Below, in pieces: positions 11,356-22,034 of a stretch of 64,000 nucleotides of DNA (the stretch's first letter is position 1; every line of letters starts with the position of its first letter). The stretch is from Lotus japonicus (Eukaryota; Streptophyta; Magnoliopsida; Fabales; Fabaceae), in assembly GCF_012489685.1 (NCBI RefSeq), contig NC_080044.1:23850369-23914368 (forward strand), given 5' to 3'. A model generated the notes under the pieces. The model was not told the origin of the DNA. It did not search any database and worked only from the letters and a program-made list of their open reading frames with translations. Made by a program: the position numbers and the translations under genes.

Positions 11356-12249
11356 AAACATAATAATCACATATTTTATTGACAATTGTGCTCATTTTAA
11401 TTGCAACTAAAGCATATGAGTTGCCATTTTTACCTGCCTATTTAAATCTCACTAGGACCAAGTCGCTAAGAAAGAAGTAAACTTTGCATTTGCTGGTGCA
11501 ACTGCACTTGATGTTGAATATTACACAAAAAATATTGGACACCCTGTGCCAGAATCAAATTATTCACTAAGCGTTCAGCTTGGTTGGTTCAAGAAGTTGA
11601 AATTCTCACTTTGTGAAAGTAAAGAAGGTTGGTTTTACTATAACTCCTAGGATAATGTATTTTTCAAATACATGATGTTTTCTCTTTAGGACTAACAACT
11701 TGTACCTGTCACATTTTATGACATAGAGTGTGACATCTACTTCAAAAAATCATTGTTTATTGTTAGAGAGATCGATAGGAATGATATTTTTACTTTCATT
11801 AAAAATAAAAGTGTCACACAACTTCAAGAAATAGTACCGCCAATAGTTGAATCAATTACAAATACAACCGCGGTATGCTTTATTAAATTTAGTTACTAGA
11901 AATTCACTTGAATTTTACTATATATTTTCATTAGAAATATCACTTATAAAATCCTTTTTTCATGCTTTGTTTCTTTCCATTTGTTAGGCATTAATAGAAG
12001 AAGGAGCAGTGGAATTAGGTGTGCCAGGAAACTTCCAAATGAATCTAATGCTCTCCTTTTGATAGTACTTAGTAGGGGGACTATGATCAATTTGGGTGTT
12101 TGATAGCTTAGATACTTTGATCGAGTATTTTAATGAACAACTTAAACATGCTATAGAAACACTAAGGAAGAAGTTCCCTCAAGCTAACATAATATATCTT
12201 GATTACTACAATGATGTCAAACGTTTATTTCAAGCACCAGAACAATATG
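10929..12249 (+). pseudogene. GDSL esterase/lipase pseudogene, captured
   Basis: GDSL lipases hydrolyse acyl esters, usually as secreted enzymes. Exon 1 (10929-11080) has lost the GDS serine motif but retains SDTGNAAKTFGPLPDDTPYD. Exon 2 (11456-11627) gives NFAFAGATALDVEYY and LSVQLGWFKKLK. Exon 3 (11727-11872) gives YFKKSLFIV then a degraded GGND block, DRND. Exon 4 (11988-12249) gives LIEEGAVELGVPGNF, a stop at 12060, a frame change and then LIEYFNEQLKHAIETLR to RLFQAPEQYG. AG and GT sites bound the exons in phase. The last exon with the catalytic Asp/His block is absent. Stops, a lost active site and the missing 3' end show it is non-functional. It sits wholly inside the MULE. Confidence 0.85.
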
Positions 12250-13003
12250 GTGTGTGCTGTATTTCTATTATCTTAATTTAACAGCGATTTCATGCGATTG
12301 CTAATTTTACTATGACTTATATTATTGTCAAATTCATGCAAATATGTAACCAATTTTTTTTTTATACAAATATGATAATCATTTTATATCATTGAACGGT
12401 GCAGTAACCAATCTGTGATCTAGAACGACTACAAACCATATGTGGCCTTCGAACCTTAGTCATGTCTGGCCCAAAATTACCCTGAAAAAAAAAGGGTAGC
12501 AAACTTTTTCCCATTAATACTATTCACACAGTTGCCACATTGCAACCCAAAACCCAGTATACGCAAATGAACATACTTTATTACAGATATGATGATAGCT
12601 TTATTGAAAATGATCCCTTTCAAATATTAATGGTAGCCATCAGCTGGGTTGTTCCAATAAGCAAAGCCAACTTTGATTTTAAACGGTGCACCTAATAACA
12701 ACTATTGTCAATTTGTTATCGATTTGGGTTCCAGATTAAGGATGGTGGTGAGGAGGGGTGTTTGATGAATTTCTGGGATTCTAGTGTTTGGCAATTTTAT
12801 TTTTTTAAATGAAAAAAAAACCACCTATTCCGAAGCTCCGGAGTTGACAAGGCGATCGGAGGGACTAAAATCAAATATTAATGCAAAGGTTAGAAAGCAC
12901 TCCCCACACTTACACCGGTGAGGGACGAAAACCACATATATGACAAATGTTAGGGAGAAAAAACTTAATTAAGCCTTTTTTAAATAAGGTTCCACTAACA
13001 TAC

Positions 13004-13190
13004 CACTACAAAAAATTTGCTGTTTAGCATATTTTTTTTTCACATTTTGTGGCAAGTTTAGACCCTCGCTGTTCGTTTAGCAGGGGTTTTAAAAACCGCT
13101 TCTGATAGACTCGCCACACACATACTGCGGCGGTTTTAAACAACCCTCGGACATGTAATTATTTAGCGGCGGTTCAAACCGCCACGAACT
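13004..13190 (+). mobile_element. CACTA (En/Spm) transposon end
   Basis: It starts with CACTACAAAAAATTTGCTG at 13004, the CACTA terminus, and is followed by subterminal repeats of the GCGGCGGTT/AACCGCC type in both orientations (about 13090-13190), typical transposase-binding arrays. No opposite terminus (TTTGTAGTG) was found nearby, so only one end remains. Confidence 0.65.
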
Positions 13191-13796
13191 GTAACGTTTT
13201 TTTTTTTTTGAAAAGCAGAGATCAAACAACTCTTGAAATTTCCATCCATCCCTCAACCACAGTAAATAATATATACATTCAAAATATCTCATTCAATCAG
13301 ATTAGTTGGACACATTAAAAAGCAATAGCATTTTTAGAAAAACTAACCAAAACTGAGTATCTAATCCTGAAAATGTCAACTCATCAAGCATTGAATAATG
13401 ATAAGACAATTATAATCAACCAGAAAAAATTGCTGAAGTTGTCCTATCCCAAATTATAACACGCTAAATAGAAAAATAAAAGCATTAAAAGATTACCTGT
13501 TCCTTGAGATTCAGTCCCATAGCAATCTTGACATACAAACTGTAATAAAATGTCAGAAACTAAGGCTGAAGAGATGCAGAAAACCTACAAGGTGGCAGCA
13601 AGAAAAGTTAAACAAGCTTAAATGCATTTAACTTTTGTGTAAATCTCTTCGTGGTGTGCCAGTAAAAAAAAACATGTAACTTTAGTACAAGTAGATTTAC
13701 AGCATGTTAAGGCTTCCCCAAAACACACAGATTGTAAGAAGTATATTGTAAGAAGTATAGAGAGGAAGAGGAAGCAAAAAATTCATACACATCCTT
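13191..13796. other. Non-coding stretch with one mini-exon-like site
   Basis: No long frame. On the minus strand a 43-nt segment between an AG acceptor (TTTTATTACAG) and a GT donor (CAG|GTAATC) at about 13497-13541 resembles a mini-exon, reading LYVKIAMGLNLKEQ in one frame. I cannot connect it to the bHLH remnant upstream on the same strand. Confidence 0.25.
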
Positions 13797-13801
13797 AAAC
13801 A

Positions 13802-14382
13802 TGTTGGGAATTGAGTGGCGCAGCGGAAAAATATTCACTTGTGAGACCTTCAAAGCAAATCAAAATAACCACCGAGGCAATAAAAAATAAAGTAGAGGCA
13901 CAAGAATTTTAACGTGGAAAAACCTTATGAATATGAGAAGTAAACAACCACAAAGTAATCCACTATAAGAAAAATAATGGTTACATAATAATGTCCCACG
14001 ACATCAAAAGCGTGGAAATAGGATACAGTAAAAGAAACCACAGCAAAAGAGTAAACCACCCAAACAACGGAGAAGAAAAATCCCAAATAAAACGGGTTAA
14101 TATAAAGAGCTCACAGACAGAAAGGACATACTAAAGATTCATTCAAAACGGAGAACAAACGATGTACCAGAAAAATCTGTCGATGAACCAAAACCTTCTT
14201 TTCCAAAAACAAGTGCTGCGGCTTCAAAGAGAATTATCAATTCTCAAAAACATACGGCTGCATCACACTCAAAATAAGGGTTTCAAATTCCCTTTAAATA
14301 AAAAAGAAACTTGGGCTTGGCCCAAAAACTATATTTTTTCTTTCCATAAAGTTGAGCCCACTTAGAAGGGAAAAATCCAACA
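13802..14382. mobile_element. Solo LTR (Copia-type)
   Basis: A 581-bp unit begins TGTTGGGAATT and ends AATCCAACA, with a perfect 5-bp TSD AAACA at 13797-13801 and 14383-14387. It contains no PBS or coding region and no partner LTR is adjacent. It is what remains after recombination between the two LTRs of a full element. Terminal TGTTGG/CCAACA is typical of Copia LTRs. Confidence 0.88.
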
Positions 14383-14387
14383 AAACA

Positions 14388-15233
14388 TAGGATATATAAA
14401 GCTAACATCTCATCGGTTAAGAAATGCTTGCCTCAAATAATGCCCTGAATCTACGCCATAAGGTCATAAGGAGGAGAGGCCATTGCTGATCTGTGTGGCT
14501 ATTTTCCACTTCCCCAAATTTCTTACAGCAACAACCTATAATGCAAAGTTTCATGATATAAGGTTATAACTCCATGCTAATACCAGGCAAGTGATTCAAG
14601 TATACATGAGATAAAACAAACCTCAAAGAGCTATCCTGGGAAGCAGCACATTCCCTTACTGCAGACATGGTTATCTATTTTGCAAGTCACACGAGATAAT
14701 TATAAGACATCTAATTTGATCACTCTCTGCTCTAGTACAAACTGCCAGTAACTCAGAACAATGTCAATCATTTTTAGATTTGTTAGATAAGGACTTTAAA
14801 AAGAAAACTTTTGGAGAACAGGACCCAAACTAAATGTAGAAATTAACATAATAATTACTACATTACAACACCTCGAGGCTTGATCAGAAAACAGCAAGAA
14901 ACTACACAAAAAACGAACCAGAAAAGTCTGAAGCTTGATCAAGAAACCTACTGCAAAACACTTCTTCAGCGAGAACTGTGACAACAAGACTTTACCAGAT
15001 TAGAACAGCTCCCAAACAAGCAATTCAGTCGACTGAGAAGCCAGAATCTGAGATACCAAATGTGATTCAATCTTCCAAAGTTCACTTACCTGAAATCACA
15101 AGGTTCAACATCATAGAGATTTTAGACAAGATGAAGATAAAGTTCTGAGACCAAGTCATATAGATTTCAAGCAAGATTTCAGACCAAGGAATTTAATCCA
15201 GTTCCCAAACAAGCAAATCCAAAATAAGAAGTC

Positions 15234-15273
<40 letters not shown>

Positions 15274-15404
15274 AGAGAAGAGGTAGTAGTTCAAAAATGG
15301 TGATCCCTTCACTAATGATAGGTAAGTAGTTCAAAGATGGTGAATCCTTCACAACTGAGAAATTAAAACATAGGATGAAAAACCAAGAAAACATAGTATC
15401 TTAC
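14388..15404. other. Non-coding region, probable bHLH intron
   Basis: No frame is supported. It lies directly after the splice donor of the minus-strand bHLH exon at 15405, so it is best read as intron. It includes a GA microsatellite at about 15238-15270. I looked for the next bHLH exon (helix-loop-helix) on the minus strand and did not find it. Confidence 0.5.
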
Positions 15405-15508
15405 TCTCTCTCCAAGTTTGTGACTGTTTGTTGCTTGACCCCGGCGAGCCCTAACATGTATGTATTCATTCATCCTTGGCTGGATCAGAAGCTTGAGAGC
15501 CTTGTTTG

Positions 15509-15748
15509 TGTTGGAACTTTGCAAGAAGAAGAAGAAAGTAACAGAATTGTAACAGAACGAGAGAGAGAGAGCAAAAAGAGTTTGACTATTAACAGAAAAT
15601 CTTGTTATTAACTATCTGAACTCAATACAATGGGATTCTGCTATTTATAATAGCTAATGCCAACTCAGCTTTTGATCTAGACTAACTAACACTGTTAATT
15701 AGCAAGTAATACTAATTAACCACCTAACTTTTGAATTACTATTTAACA
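15509..15748 (-). repeat. 3' LTR of Copia element
   Basis: 240 bp, TG...CA ends, apparently identical to 20144-20383. It contains a short GA run and a TATA-like TTATAAATAG on the minus strand. In minus-strand orientation this is the 3' LTR and follows the PPT. Confidence 0.93.
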
Positions 15749-15860
15749 TCCCCCTTAATCCAAAAGTTACAACAAAATCAAACAATCCCAAACTGTCCTA
15801 GATACTGCAGAAAACCTGCTAACAGGGAAAAAACTGCAGAACCAAAACAGATACAGAATT

Positions 15861-18800
15861 TCAAAGCACAAGAACATTCATCATCTTTTTCAAAGTCTTG
15901 AACCTATCAGCCTTCAATGGCTTTGTAAACACATCTGCAATTTGCAGATCAGTACCACAATGCTGCAACTTGATCTTCTCTTTGCTAACTTGATCTCTCA
16001 GAAAGTGGTACTTAGTTTCAATGTGCTTTGATCTACCATGACTAACTGGATTCTTGGCAAGATCTATGGCAGATTTATTATCCACCATCAGCTGAACTGC
16101 CTCATCTGTCTTCAATCCCAATTCTTCAAGTAAAGCTTGAATCCACAGCCCTTGACAAGCAGCACTGCATGCTGCTATGTACTCAGCCTCACAGGTTGAA
16201 AGTGCCACTACAGCCTGCTTCTTAGAAGACCATGAAATAGGTGCTTTTCCAAAGAAGAACACATAACCCATTGTGCTACGCCTATCCACTTGATCCCCAC
16301 ACCAGTCTGAATCAGTATAAGCTACAAGATGTAGATTACCATCTTCCTTCTGACTTGGCAAATGTTTAGGAAAGAAGACTCCATGATTAGGTGTTCCCTT
16401 TAAGTATCTAAGAATCCTCTTAGCTGCAGCTAAATGAGACTGTCTTGGACAGCTCATAAACCTGCTAACCAAACCAACACCATAAGATATTTCAGGCCTA
16501 CTATGACATATAAACCTCAGGCATCCAACCAATTGTCTAAACATGGTACTGTCAACCTCAGCTTCCTCTTCACACAATCCCAATTTCAGATTACCTTCAA
16601 CTGGAGTCTCAGCAGGATTACAACTTAGCAAGTTGAACCTCTTCAATACCTCAAGGATGTACTTCCTGTGATGCATGAGAATGCCCTCACCAGTTTGAAC
16701 AAACTCAATCCCCAGAAAATATGACAGTTTACCTAAATCTGTCATCTCAAATTCACTGTTTAAGCTTCTTTTCACAGCTTGTATTTCTGAGTAACTACTG
16801 CCTGTGATGAGCAAATCATCCACATAAAGGCAAAGCAAAAGTACACCACCAGAATCACAAGACTTCACATAGACTCCATGCTCAACTGAGCACTTGTGAA
16901 AACCTGTCTGGGACAAGAATGTATCAATCCTCTTATTCCAAGCTCTAGGAGCTTGTTTTAAGCCATAAAGGGCTTTTCTCAACTTCAGAACCTTGTGCTC
17001 ACTGCCCTTAATTTCAAAACCAGGGGGTTGTGTGATGTAAACCTCCTCCTCTAGAGGTCCATTCAGAAATGCAGACTTGACATCAAGCTGCCACAAATCC
17101 CAGTTCTTCCAACTAGCCAAGGCTACAATCATTCTCACTGTTTCCAAGCGAGCAACAGGGGCAAACACTTCAGAGTAGTCAAGACCAGCTCTCTGCATAA
17201 AACCTCTCACAACAAGTCTGGCTTTGTGTTTAGAGATTGACCCATCAGGATTAAGTTTCACTTTGAACACCCATTTTACTGAAATAGGTGTCTTGTTTGC
17301 TGGTAAATCAACCAAGTCCCAAGTCTTGTTCCTTTCAATAGAAGCAAGTTCTTCTTTCATTGCCAATCTCCAAGTCTTATTTTTAATAGCTTCTTCAAAC
17401 TTTACTGGATTAGCATCAGCCAGTAAAGCCATGTGAATCATGTCACCATCACTGTTGAACTCAGTTTCTGCAATCAATTGATAATCACTAAATCTGGCAG
17501 GTAGAGTCTTAGTTCTGATTGGTCTTGGATTGTGAACCTGAATCTGATTCTGATTCTGAGAAGTCCCTGGCACGTCTACAACTGCAGACTCTATACCTTC
17601 TGAGTCATCATGATCCAAATCCAGATTTACTCTTTGCATTGAATCATTAACAACCATAGTTTCTTTCCCTTTCCATACACTATGTTCTTCAAACACCACA
17701 TCTCTACTGAACTCAACTTGACTTGTTCTGGGATTGTACAGCTTATAAGCTCCAGTTGAGCTATATCCTATGAAAATCATGGTTTCACTTTTGTCATCAA
17801 GTTTCCTCCTTCTCTGGTCAGGGATATGTTTATGACATAAACAACCAAAAATCCTAAGATGTTTGACTGAAGGCTTTCTTCCTGACCATACAGCTTCAGG
17901 AACTTGTGAATCAACACTCTTAGTAGGACACAGGTTAAGCACATACACCGCTGTCATCACAGCTTCTCCCCAGAACCTATGAGGCAGGGATTTTCCTTTC
18001 AGCATACTCCTCACCATGTTCAGAACTGTCCTGTTTCTTCTCTCAGCAACACCATTGTGTTGTGGTGTGTACGGAGCTGTAACTTCATGCAAAATTCCAT
18101 TCTCTTCACAGAAGTTGCTCATCTCATTCGAGCAATACTCTCCACCTCCATCTGTTCTCAGCACCTTAATACTTCTACCAGATTGCTTCTCAGCCATTGT
18201 CTTAAACACTTTGAATACTGAGAAGACTTCACTCTTTGTCTTAAGCAAATAAACCCACATTTTTCTACTATACTCATCAATGAATGAAGCAAAATACTTA
18301 TTTCCACCAATGGAAGCAGTTTCAAAAGGGCCACAAACATCAGAGTATATGACATCTAATACAGCAGTAGATCTAGTGGGTGTGAAAGAACTGAAAGGTG
18401 CTCTAGGCTGCTTGCTAACTAAGCAATTTTCACATACCTTAGAGGGAAGCTTGATCTGGGATAAACCATGCACCATATCTTTGGACTTCAGAGAGCTCAA
18501 ATCCTTGAAGTTTAGGTGGCCAAATCTTTGATGCCATAGCCAAGAGTTATCTTCCAATTCAGCTGTCAAACACTGAGAATCTATGGCAGTCAATTTCACC
18601 TGAAAAGTTCTGTTTGGAGTGAGAGGAACCTTCATAATTTTTCTCTCATTCGGGTCAAATACTTCAAGATGCCTTTTCTTCATGCTCATGGAGAAGTCCT
18701 TTTCCAGTAATTGACCCATGCTGATGAGATTAGTCTTCATTCCAGGCACATAGAGGACTTCAAAGATCACAGCATCCTTGCCATCTTCTCTCTTGACCAG

Positions 18801-20117
18801 AACATCACCAATGCCTTCTGCTGAGATAAACCGATCATCAGCAAAGCGAACCTTACTCTTCTTGTTCTCATCAAGGTTGATCAACCACTCTTTGTTACCC
18901 GTCATGTGATTTGAGCAGCCTGAATCAAGATACCAGGTTCCTGGATAGTTTCCACCCTCCTTGGTCACCATCATGAGCGTCACATGCTCTTCATCAGTGA
19001 TATTGCAGGTTGCTGGATTGCTTTCACCCTCCTCGGTCACCATCATGAGCGTCACATGCTCTTCATCAGTGATATTGCAGGTTGCTGGATTGCTTTCACC
19101 CTCCTCGGTCACCATCATGAGGGTCACAGGTTCTTCATCAGTGATACTTCCTTCCTTAGCCAGATTTGCTTCATCACTTGTTCTCCCTCGAGTATCACCA
19201 CCACTCGGTGCTTTGCATTCAGAAGAAAAATGGCCAATCTTATTGCAATTGAAGCAACGAATCTTCTTTCTATCAAATTTCCTCTTACCACCTCTGTAAT
19301 TGCTAGACCCCCCTCCTCTTCTTGATGAAGATTCAGGTTGATCGTGGTCTTCTTGATTCTGGAATTGAGATTGCTTTCCTGAGTTGTTCTTGTAGTCTTT
19401 CGATTTCCCCTTTCCACGATAACCACCTTTTCCAGAAAACCCCCTTTTCTTGGAGGTTTGTGCTTGAAGCGCTTGATCAGTCGATTTCGATTTCTCTGAC
19501 GATCTTTCAACGATTCGTTGTTCATGAGCCTCTAGCGATCCCTGAAGCTCTTCAATTTTGAGATTCTCCAGCTTCTTTGATTCTTCAATCGCCACCACAA
19601 CATGGTCGAACTTTGGGGTTAGGGTTCGCAGCACCTTTTCCATTATTGCTTGATCAGTCATCTTCTCACCGCAAGCTTTCATCAGATTTGTGAGGGAGAT
19701 GATTCGATTGAAGAAATCAGCGATGCTCTCATTGCTTTCCATCTGCAACAACTCAAATTGACGCCTCATCGTTTGCAATTTGACTTTCTTCAACTGCTCT
19801 GCACCTTCATTGTTCTTCTCCAGGATCTTCCATGCCTCTGTAGAGTTCGCTGCTCTAGCAATCTTGTCGAAGTGTGCGACATCTACGCACTGGTGAAGCA
19901 GAAACAACGCCTTGCAATCTTTCTTCTTATTTTCCTTATGCGCAGTCCTTTGCGCATCTGTGGGTGCCTCAGGAAGCTCTGGGTACCCGTTCTCCACTAT
20001 GTCGATGACTTCTTGATACCCCATGATCACCTTCATCTGGATTCGCCAACGATCCCAGTTCTTGCCATCGAGTATAGGGAGATTTGCTGGAAAATTTCCA
20101 TTGTTGTTCTGACCCAT
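15861..20117 (-). CDS. Copia gag-pol polyprotein
   Basis: I choose the ATG at 20117 (MGQNNNGNF), about 1418 aa, because upstream in-frame codons overlap the PBS and LTR. Domains in order: UBN2-type Gag (about 10-230), a basic Gly/Ser/Lys linker, CCHC zinc knuckle [14 protein letters not shown] (about 288-301), a threefold 24-aa repeat, aspartic protease with [13 protein letters not shown] (about 400), the GAG-preintegrase HxxxC region ([11 protein letters not shown]), integrase with [20 protein letters not shown] and [10 protein letters not shown], reverse transcriptase with KWVFKVKLN and YVDDLLITG, and RNase H with [16 protein letters not shown] and DNKSAI. The domain order PR-INT-RT-RH is Copia. 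All key catalytic residues that I can check are present and there is no stop or frameshift. It supplies capsid, maturation, reverse transcription and integration. Confidence 0.95.
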   Translation of the reverse strand: MGQNNNGNFPANLPILDGKNWDRWRIQMKVIMGYQEVIDIVENGYPELPEAPTDAQRTAHKENKKKDCKALFLLHQCVDVAHFDKIARAANSTEAWKILEKNNEGAEQLKKVKLQTMRRQFELLQMESNESIADFFNRIISLTNLMKACGEKMTDQAIMEKVLRTLTPKFDHVVVAIEESKKLENLKIEELQGSLEAHEQRIVERSSEKSKSTDQALQAQTSKKRGFSGKGGYRGKGKSKDYKNNSGKQSQFQNQEDHDQPESSSRRGGGSSNYRGGKRKFDRKKIRCFNCNKIGHFSSECKAPSGGDTRGRTSDEANLAKEGSITDEEPVTLMMVTEEGESNPATCNITDEEHVTLMMVTEEGESNPATCNITDEEHVTLMMVTKEGGNYPGTWYLDSGCSNHMTGNKEWLINLDENKKSKVRFADDRFISAEGIGDVLVKREDGKDAVIFEVLYVPGMKTNLISMGQLLEKDFSMSMKKRHLEVFDPNERKIMKVPLTPNRTFQVKLTAIDSQCLTAELEDNSWLWHQRFGHLNFKDLSSLKSKDMVHGLSQIKLPSKVCENCLVSKQPRAPFSSFTPTRSTAVLDVIYSDVCGPFETASIGGNKYFASFIDEYSRKMWVYLLKTKSEVFSVFKVFKTMAEKQSGRSIKVLRTDGGGEYCSNEMSNFCEENGILHEVTAPYTPQHNGVAERRNRTVLNMVRSMLKGKSLPHRFWGEAVMTAVYVLNLCPTKSVDSQVPEAVWSGRKPSVKHLRIFGCLCHKHIPDQRRRKLDDKSETMIFIGYSSTGAYKLYNPRTSQVEFSRDVVFEEHSVWKGKETMVVNDSMQRVNLDLDHDDSEGIESAVVDVPGTSQNQNQIQVHNPRPIRTKTLPARFSDYQLIAETEFNSDGDMIHMALLADANPVKFEEAIKNKTWRLAMKEELASIERNKTWDLVDLPANKTPISVKWVFKVKLNPDGSISKHKARLVVRGFMQRAGLDYSEVFAPVARLETVRMIVALASWKNWDLWQLDVKSAFLNGPLEEEVYITQPPGFEIKGSEHKVLKLRKALYGLKQAPRAWNKRIDTFLSQTGFHKCSVEHGVYVKSCDSGGVLLLCLYVDDLLITGSSYSEIQAVKRSLNSEFEMTDLGKLSYFLGIEFVQTGEGILMHHRKYILEVLKRFNLLSCNPAETPVEGNLKLGLCEEEAEVDSTMFRQLVGCLRFICHSRPEISYGVGLVSRFMSCPRQSHLAAAKRILRYLKGTPNHGVFFPKHLPSQKEDGNLHLVAYTDSDWCGDQVDRRSTMGYVFFFGKAPISWSSKKQAVVALSTCEAEYIAACSAACQGLWIQALLEELGLKTDEAVQLMVDNKSAIDLAKNPVSHGRSKHIETKYHFLRDQVSKEKIKLQHCGTDLQIADVFTKPLKADRFKTLKKMMNVLVL
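18957..19165 (-). repeat. Triplicated 72-bp tandem repeat inside Copia gag-pol
   Basis: Three in-frame copies with a 72-bp period encode [24 protein letters not shown] units between the zinc knuckle and protease. The first two copies are nearly identical and the third drifts. The period is a multiple of three so the frame stays open. It is an acidic linker expansion with no known function. Confidence 0.9.
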
Positions 20118-20143
20118 CGTGAACCAAAGCTCTGAATACCAGT

Positions 20144-20383
20144 TGTTGGAACTTTGCAAGAAGAAGAAGAAAGTAACAGAATTGTAACAGAACGAGAGAG
20201 AGAGAGCAAAAAGAGTTTGACTATTAACAGAAAATCTTGTTATTAACTATCTGAACTCAATACAATGGGATTCTGCTATTTATAATAGCTAATGCCAACT
20301 CAGCTTTTGATCTAGACTAACTAACACTGTTAATTAGCAAGTAATACTAATTAACCACCTAACTTTTGAATTACTATTTAACA
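20144..20383 (-). repeat. 5' LTR of Copia element
   Basis: 240 bp, apparently identical to 15509-15748. On the minus strand it should carry the promoter that drives the gag-pol transcript; the PBS lies two bases inside the element. Confidence 0.93.
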
Positions 20384-20739
20384 GTTTGGCATTCTTCTGT
20401 TGACTCTCAGAGTAATCCATCGCGCCTACACTGTGAAGTTCTGGAGCTCGATCCATTGGCTTTATCATTATCAATATCCTAACACAACGAAAAACATAAA
20501 CATATGTGCATGGGGAAATATCATCACATAATGACATATACAGCTCAGAAACTGATAATGTCATGTTGCTCAAGGAACAGACCAAGAACTCATGATAAAG
20601 TGTTAGCTAACCTTGTTGTTACCATCTCTCTCAATTTCATCATCACTCTCAAAGAAGGATAAACCAGTGTGAAAATTATGCCTTCTGATGCTCAAGTAAG
20701 CTTCAAAACCAACCATCACTCTCTCAATATCTTCAGAAA

Positions 20740-21280
20740 CTTAGCATGTCAACAGTGGATTATTCCCATATCCTAAGTCCTAACATCACCATAAGGAATA
20801 TTAGGAGTGAATTACATGGTCAAGAACAAGAATTTCAAACATTAATATCTAACAGAACATATTTGAAAATTGTTATGTCTTAAACAAGGGAATATGCAGA
20901 TGAATAGGGAAATGTAACTTGACAACAATTAATTAGCAAAATGGGGACAAGTTCTTAGTTCTTACTCGAGAGAGGACAAGTACACTCACACAGCTTCATC
21001 AGCAGCAGAGCTTGGAGAAAACCGAGCTCCACCTTATAGGAAGAGAGCTAATTCTAACTAGTTTCATTTGTTTATGATGCGAATGCAGAGGAGGATCAGA
21101 GTTTTAAACTGCTAATTAATGAATTCTGCAACTTGCAAAGTTTCGGTTTTTTTTTTGGGTTGAAACTGTGAGTGCATTCAATATTTCAATGTTACTGGTG
21201 CTGCTAACTCATGAATTTTAATGTTTTTTATGTCAAAGTCAAGGTTACTGTAAGAATATCTCAAAGTTTGATTAATGTTC
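20740..21280. other. Non-coding region upstream of bHLH remnant
   Basis: No supported frame. On the minus strand it lies 5' of the exon-like segment at 20739, so it could be the 5' intron and leader of the bHLH gene; a GAG|TAAG donor-like site occurs at about 20965. Confidence 0.35.
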
Positions 21281-21289
21281 GGTTACTAA

Positions 21290-21567
21290 TCAAGGGTACT
21301 GTAAGTGGTACTTTTTTGCTGGAGCTAGGCACCTTAGAAACTTGGAATAAAGCATTAATGAAAGGGTTCAATTACTCTCTATTTGAGTGGACAATGAATC
21401 CGCTGCAGTGTGTGCTGTCGGTGTGAATTTGCTGGGCAATCAGGTTTTTGAGGTTTTATGGTGTTGGTGCTAGGATTGGAGATCTGGCTTGTTGGGTTTT
21501 GGGAGAGGTCTAGCTGTTGGTCTCATTTGTCAAGTCCTCAATTCATAGCTTTTGTTTGTTGGGTTTT
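21290..21567 (+). pseudogene. LINE 3' end, left part
   Basis: The frame reads KGFNYSLFEWTMNPLQCVLSV then stop (21359-21426), closely matching the C-terminus of the minus-strand LINE at 36452 (NSLFEWKMNPLSCLAPL). A T- and G-rich 3' UTR follows and is broken at TTA (21568-21570) by the Harbinger element. It resumes at 35975-36061 and ends in an A-run. Only the last part of the LINE is left. Confidence 0.7.
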
Positions 21568-22034
21568 TTAGGGCTGTTTGATTGTGTTTTCAATTTTCTT
21601 GTTTCCAAAACTGTTTTGTAAAATAATTTTTAAAAACTATTTTTGAGAACAATAGGAAAAAAAACTTGTTTAGTAATTTGATTTTGAAAACTATTTTAGA
21701 AATAAAAAAACAAAAAAAACTGTTTGATAAATTTGTTCCAAAAACATGTTTCAGAAACTAAAAAATAGAAAATCTGTTTCAATACATCTTTAGAAGTCAA
21801 ATTAATTTTCACTCCCCACACCCCCCAAAATTACCAAAGATTTTTTCTAATACTTTTATTTATTAATGAAAAATATTTGTGAAAATAATTGTTAACGATG
21901 AATGTAAAAAATTAGTAAGAAACCATAAACCTTAAAAATGAGTATAATAAGATATGTAAAATATCATCAATGTATAATAATCCTTAATCCTAAACTTAAT
22001 AAATAAAGTAAGAACATAAATTAAATTTGATAAA

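Larger units (their letters stand above)
9178..12974. mobile_element. MULE-like element with long TIRs carrying a GDSL lipase gene
   Basis: The ends are long imperfect inverted repeats of about 160-190 bp. 9178-9345 reads GCTTAATTAAGTTTTTGGTC and onward; the complement of 12974 back to about 12815 reads the same way, with shared blocks GTAAGTGTGGGGA and TTAGTCCCTC-like segments. Long TIRs with captured host sequence and no transposase match the Pack-MULE pattern. I could not see the 9-bp TSD expected for Mutator, so the superfamily is an inference. Inside are a purine-rich GAA stretch (9540-9680), a long inverted repeat (10126-11355) and GDSL gene pieces up to 12249. Confidence 0.65.
15509..20383 (-). 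mobile_element. Full-length Copia LTR retrotransposon, intact ORF
   Basis: Two 240-bp LTRs (15509-15748 and 20144-20383) appear identical on reading. A perfect 5-bp TSD GTTTG flanks the element (15504-15508 and 20384-20388). On the minus strand a PBS TGGTATTCAGAGC (20129-20141) resembles the initiator-Met PBS with one extra T, and a PPT AAGGGGGA lies at about 15749-15757. One uninterrupted gag-pol frame fills the interior. Identical LTRs and an open frame argue for very recent insertion and possible activity. It landed in the coding exon of the bHLH gene, in the same orientation. Confidence 0.95.
15405..20739 (-). pseudogene. bHLH transcription factor pseudogene split by Copia element
   Basis: The last visible exon lies at 20478-20384 and continues at 15508-15405 on the other side of the Copia insertion. 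Its end encodes EYIHVRARRGQATNSHKLGER followed by a GT donor, matching the basic region of plant bHLH factors of the BEE/CIB type (DNA binding to E-boxes through the His, Glu and Arg of HxxxERxR). A GAAT duplication just before this motif shifts the frame, so upstream and basic-region codons are out of register. An upstream exon-like segment (20739-20612, reading VMVGFEAYLSIRRH and an acidic tail, AAG|GT donor) may belong to the same gene. The helix-loop-helix exons are not found. The Copia hit, the frameshift and the missing dimerisation region make it non-functional. Confidence 0.72.
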
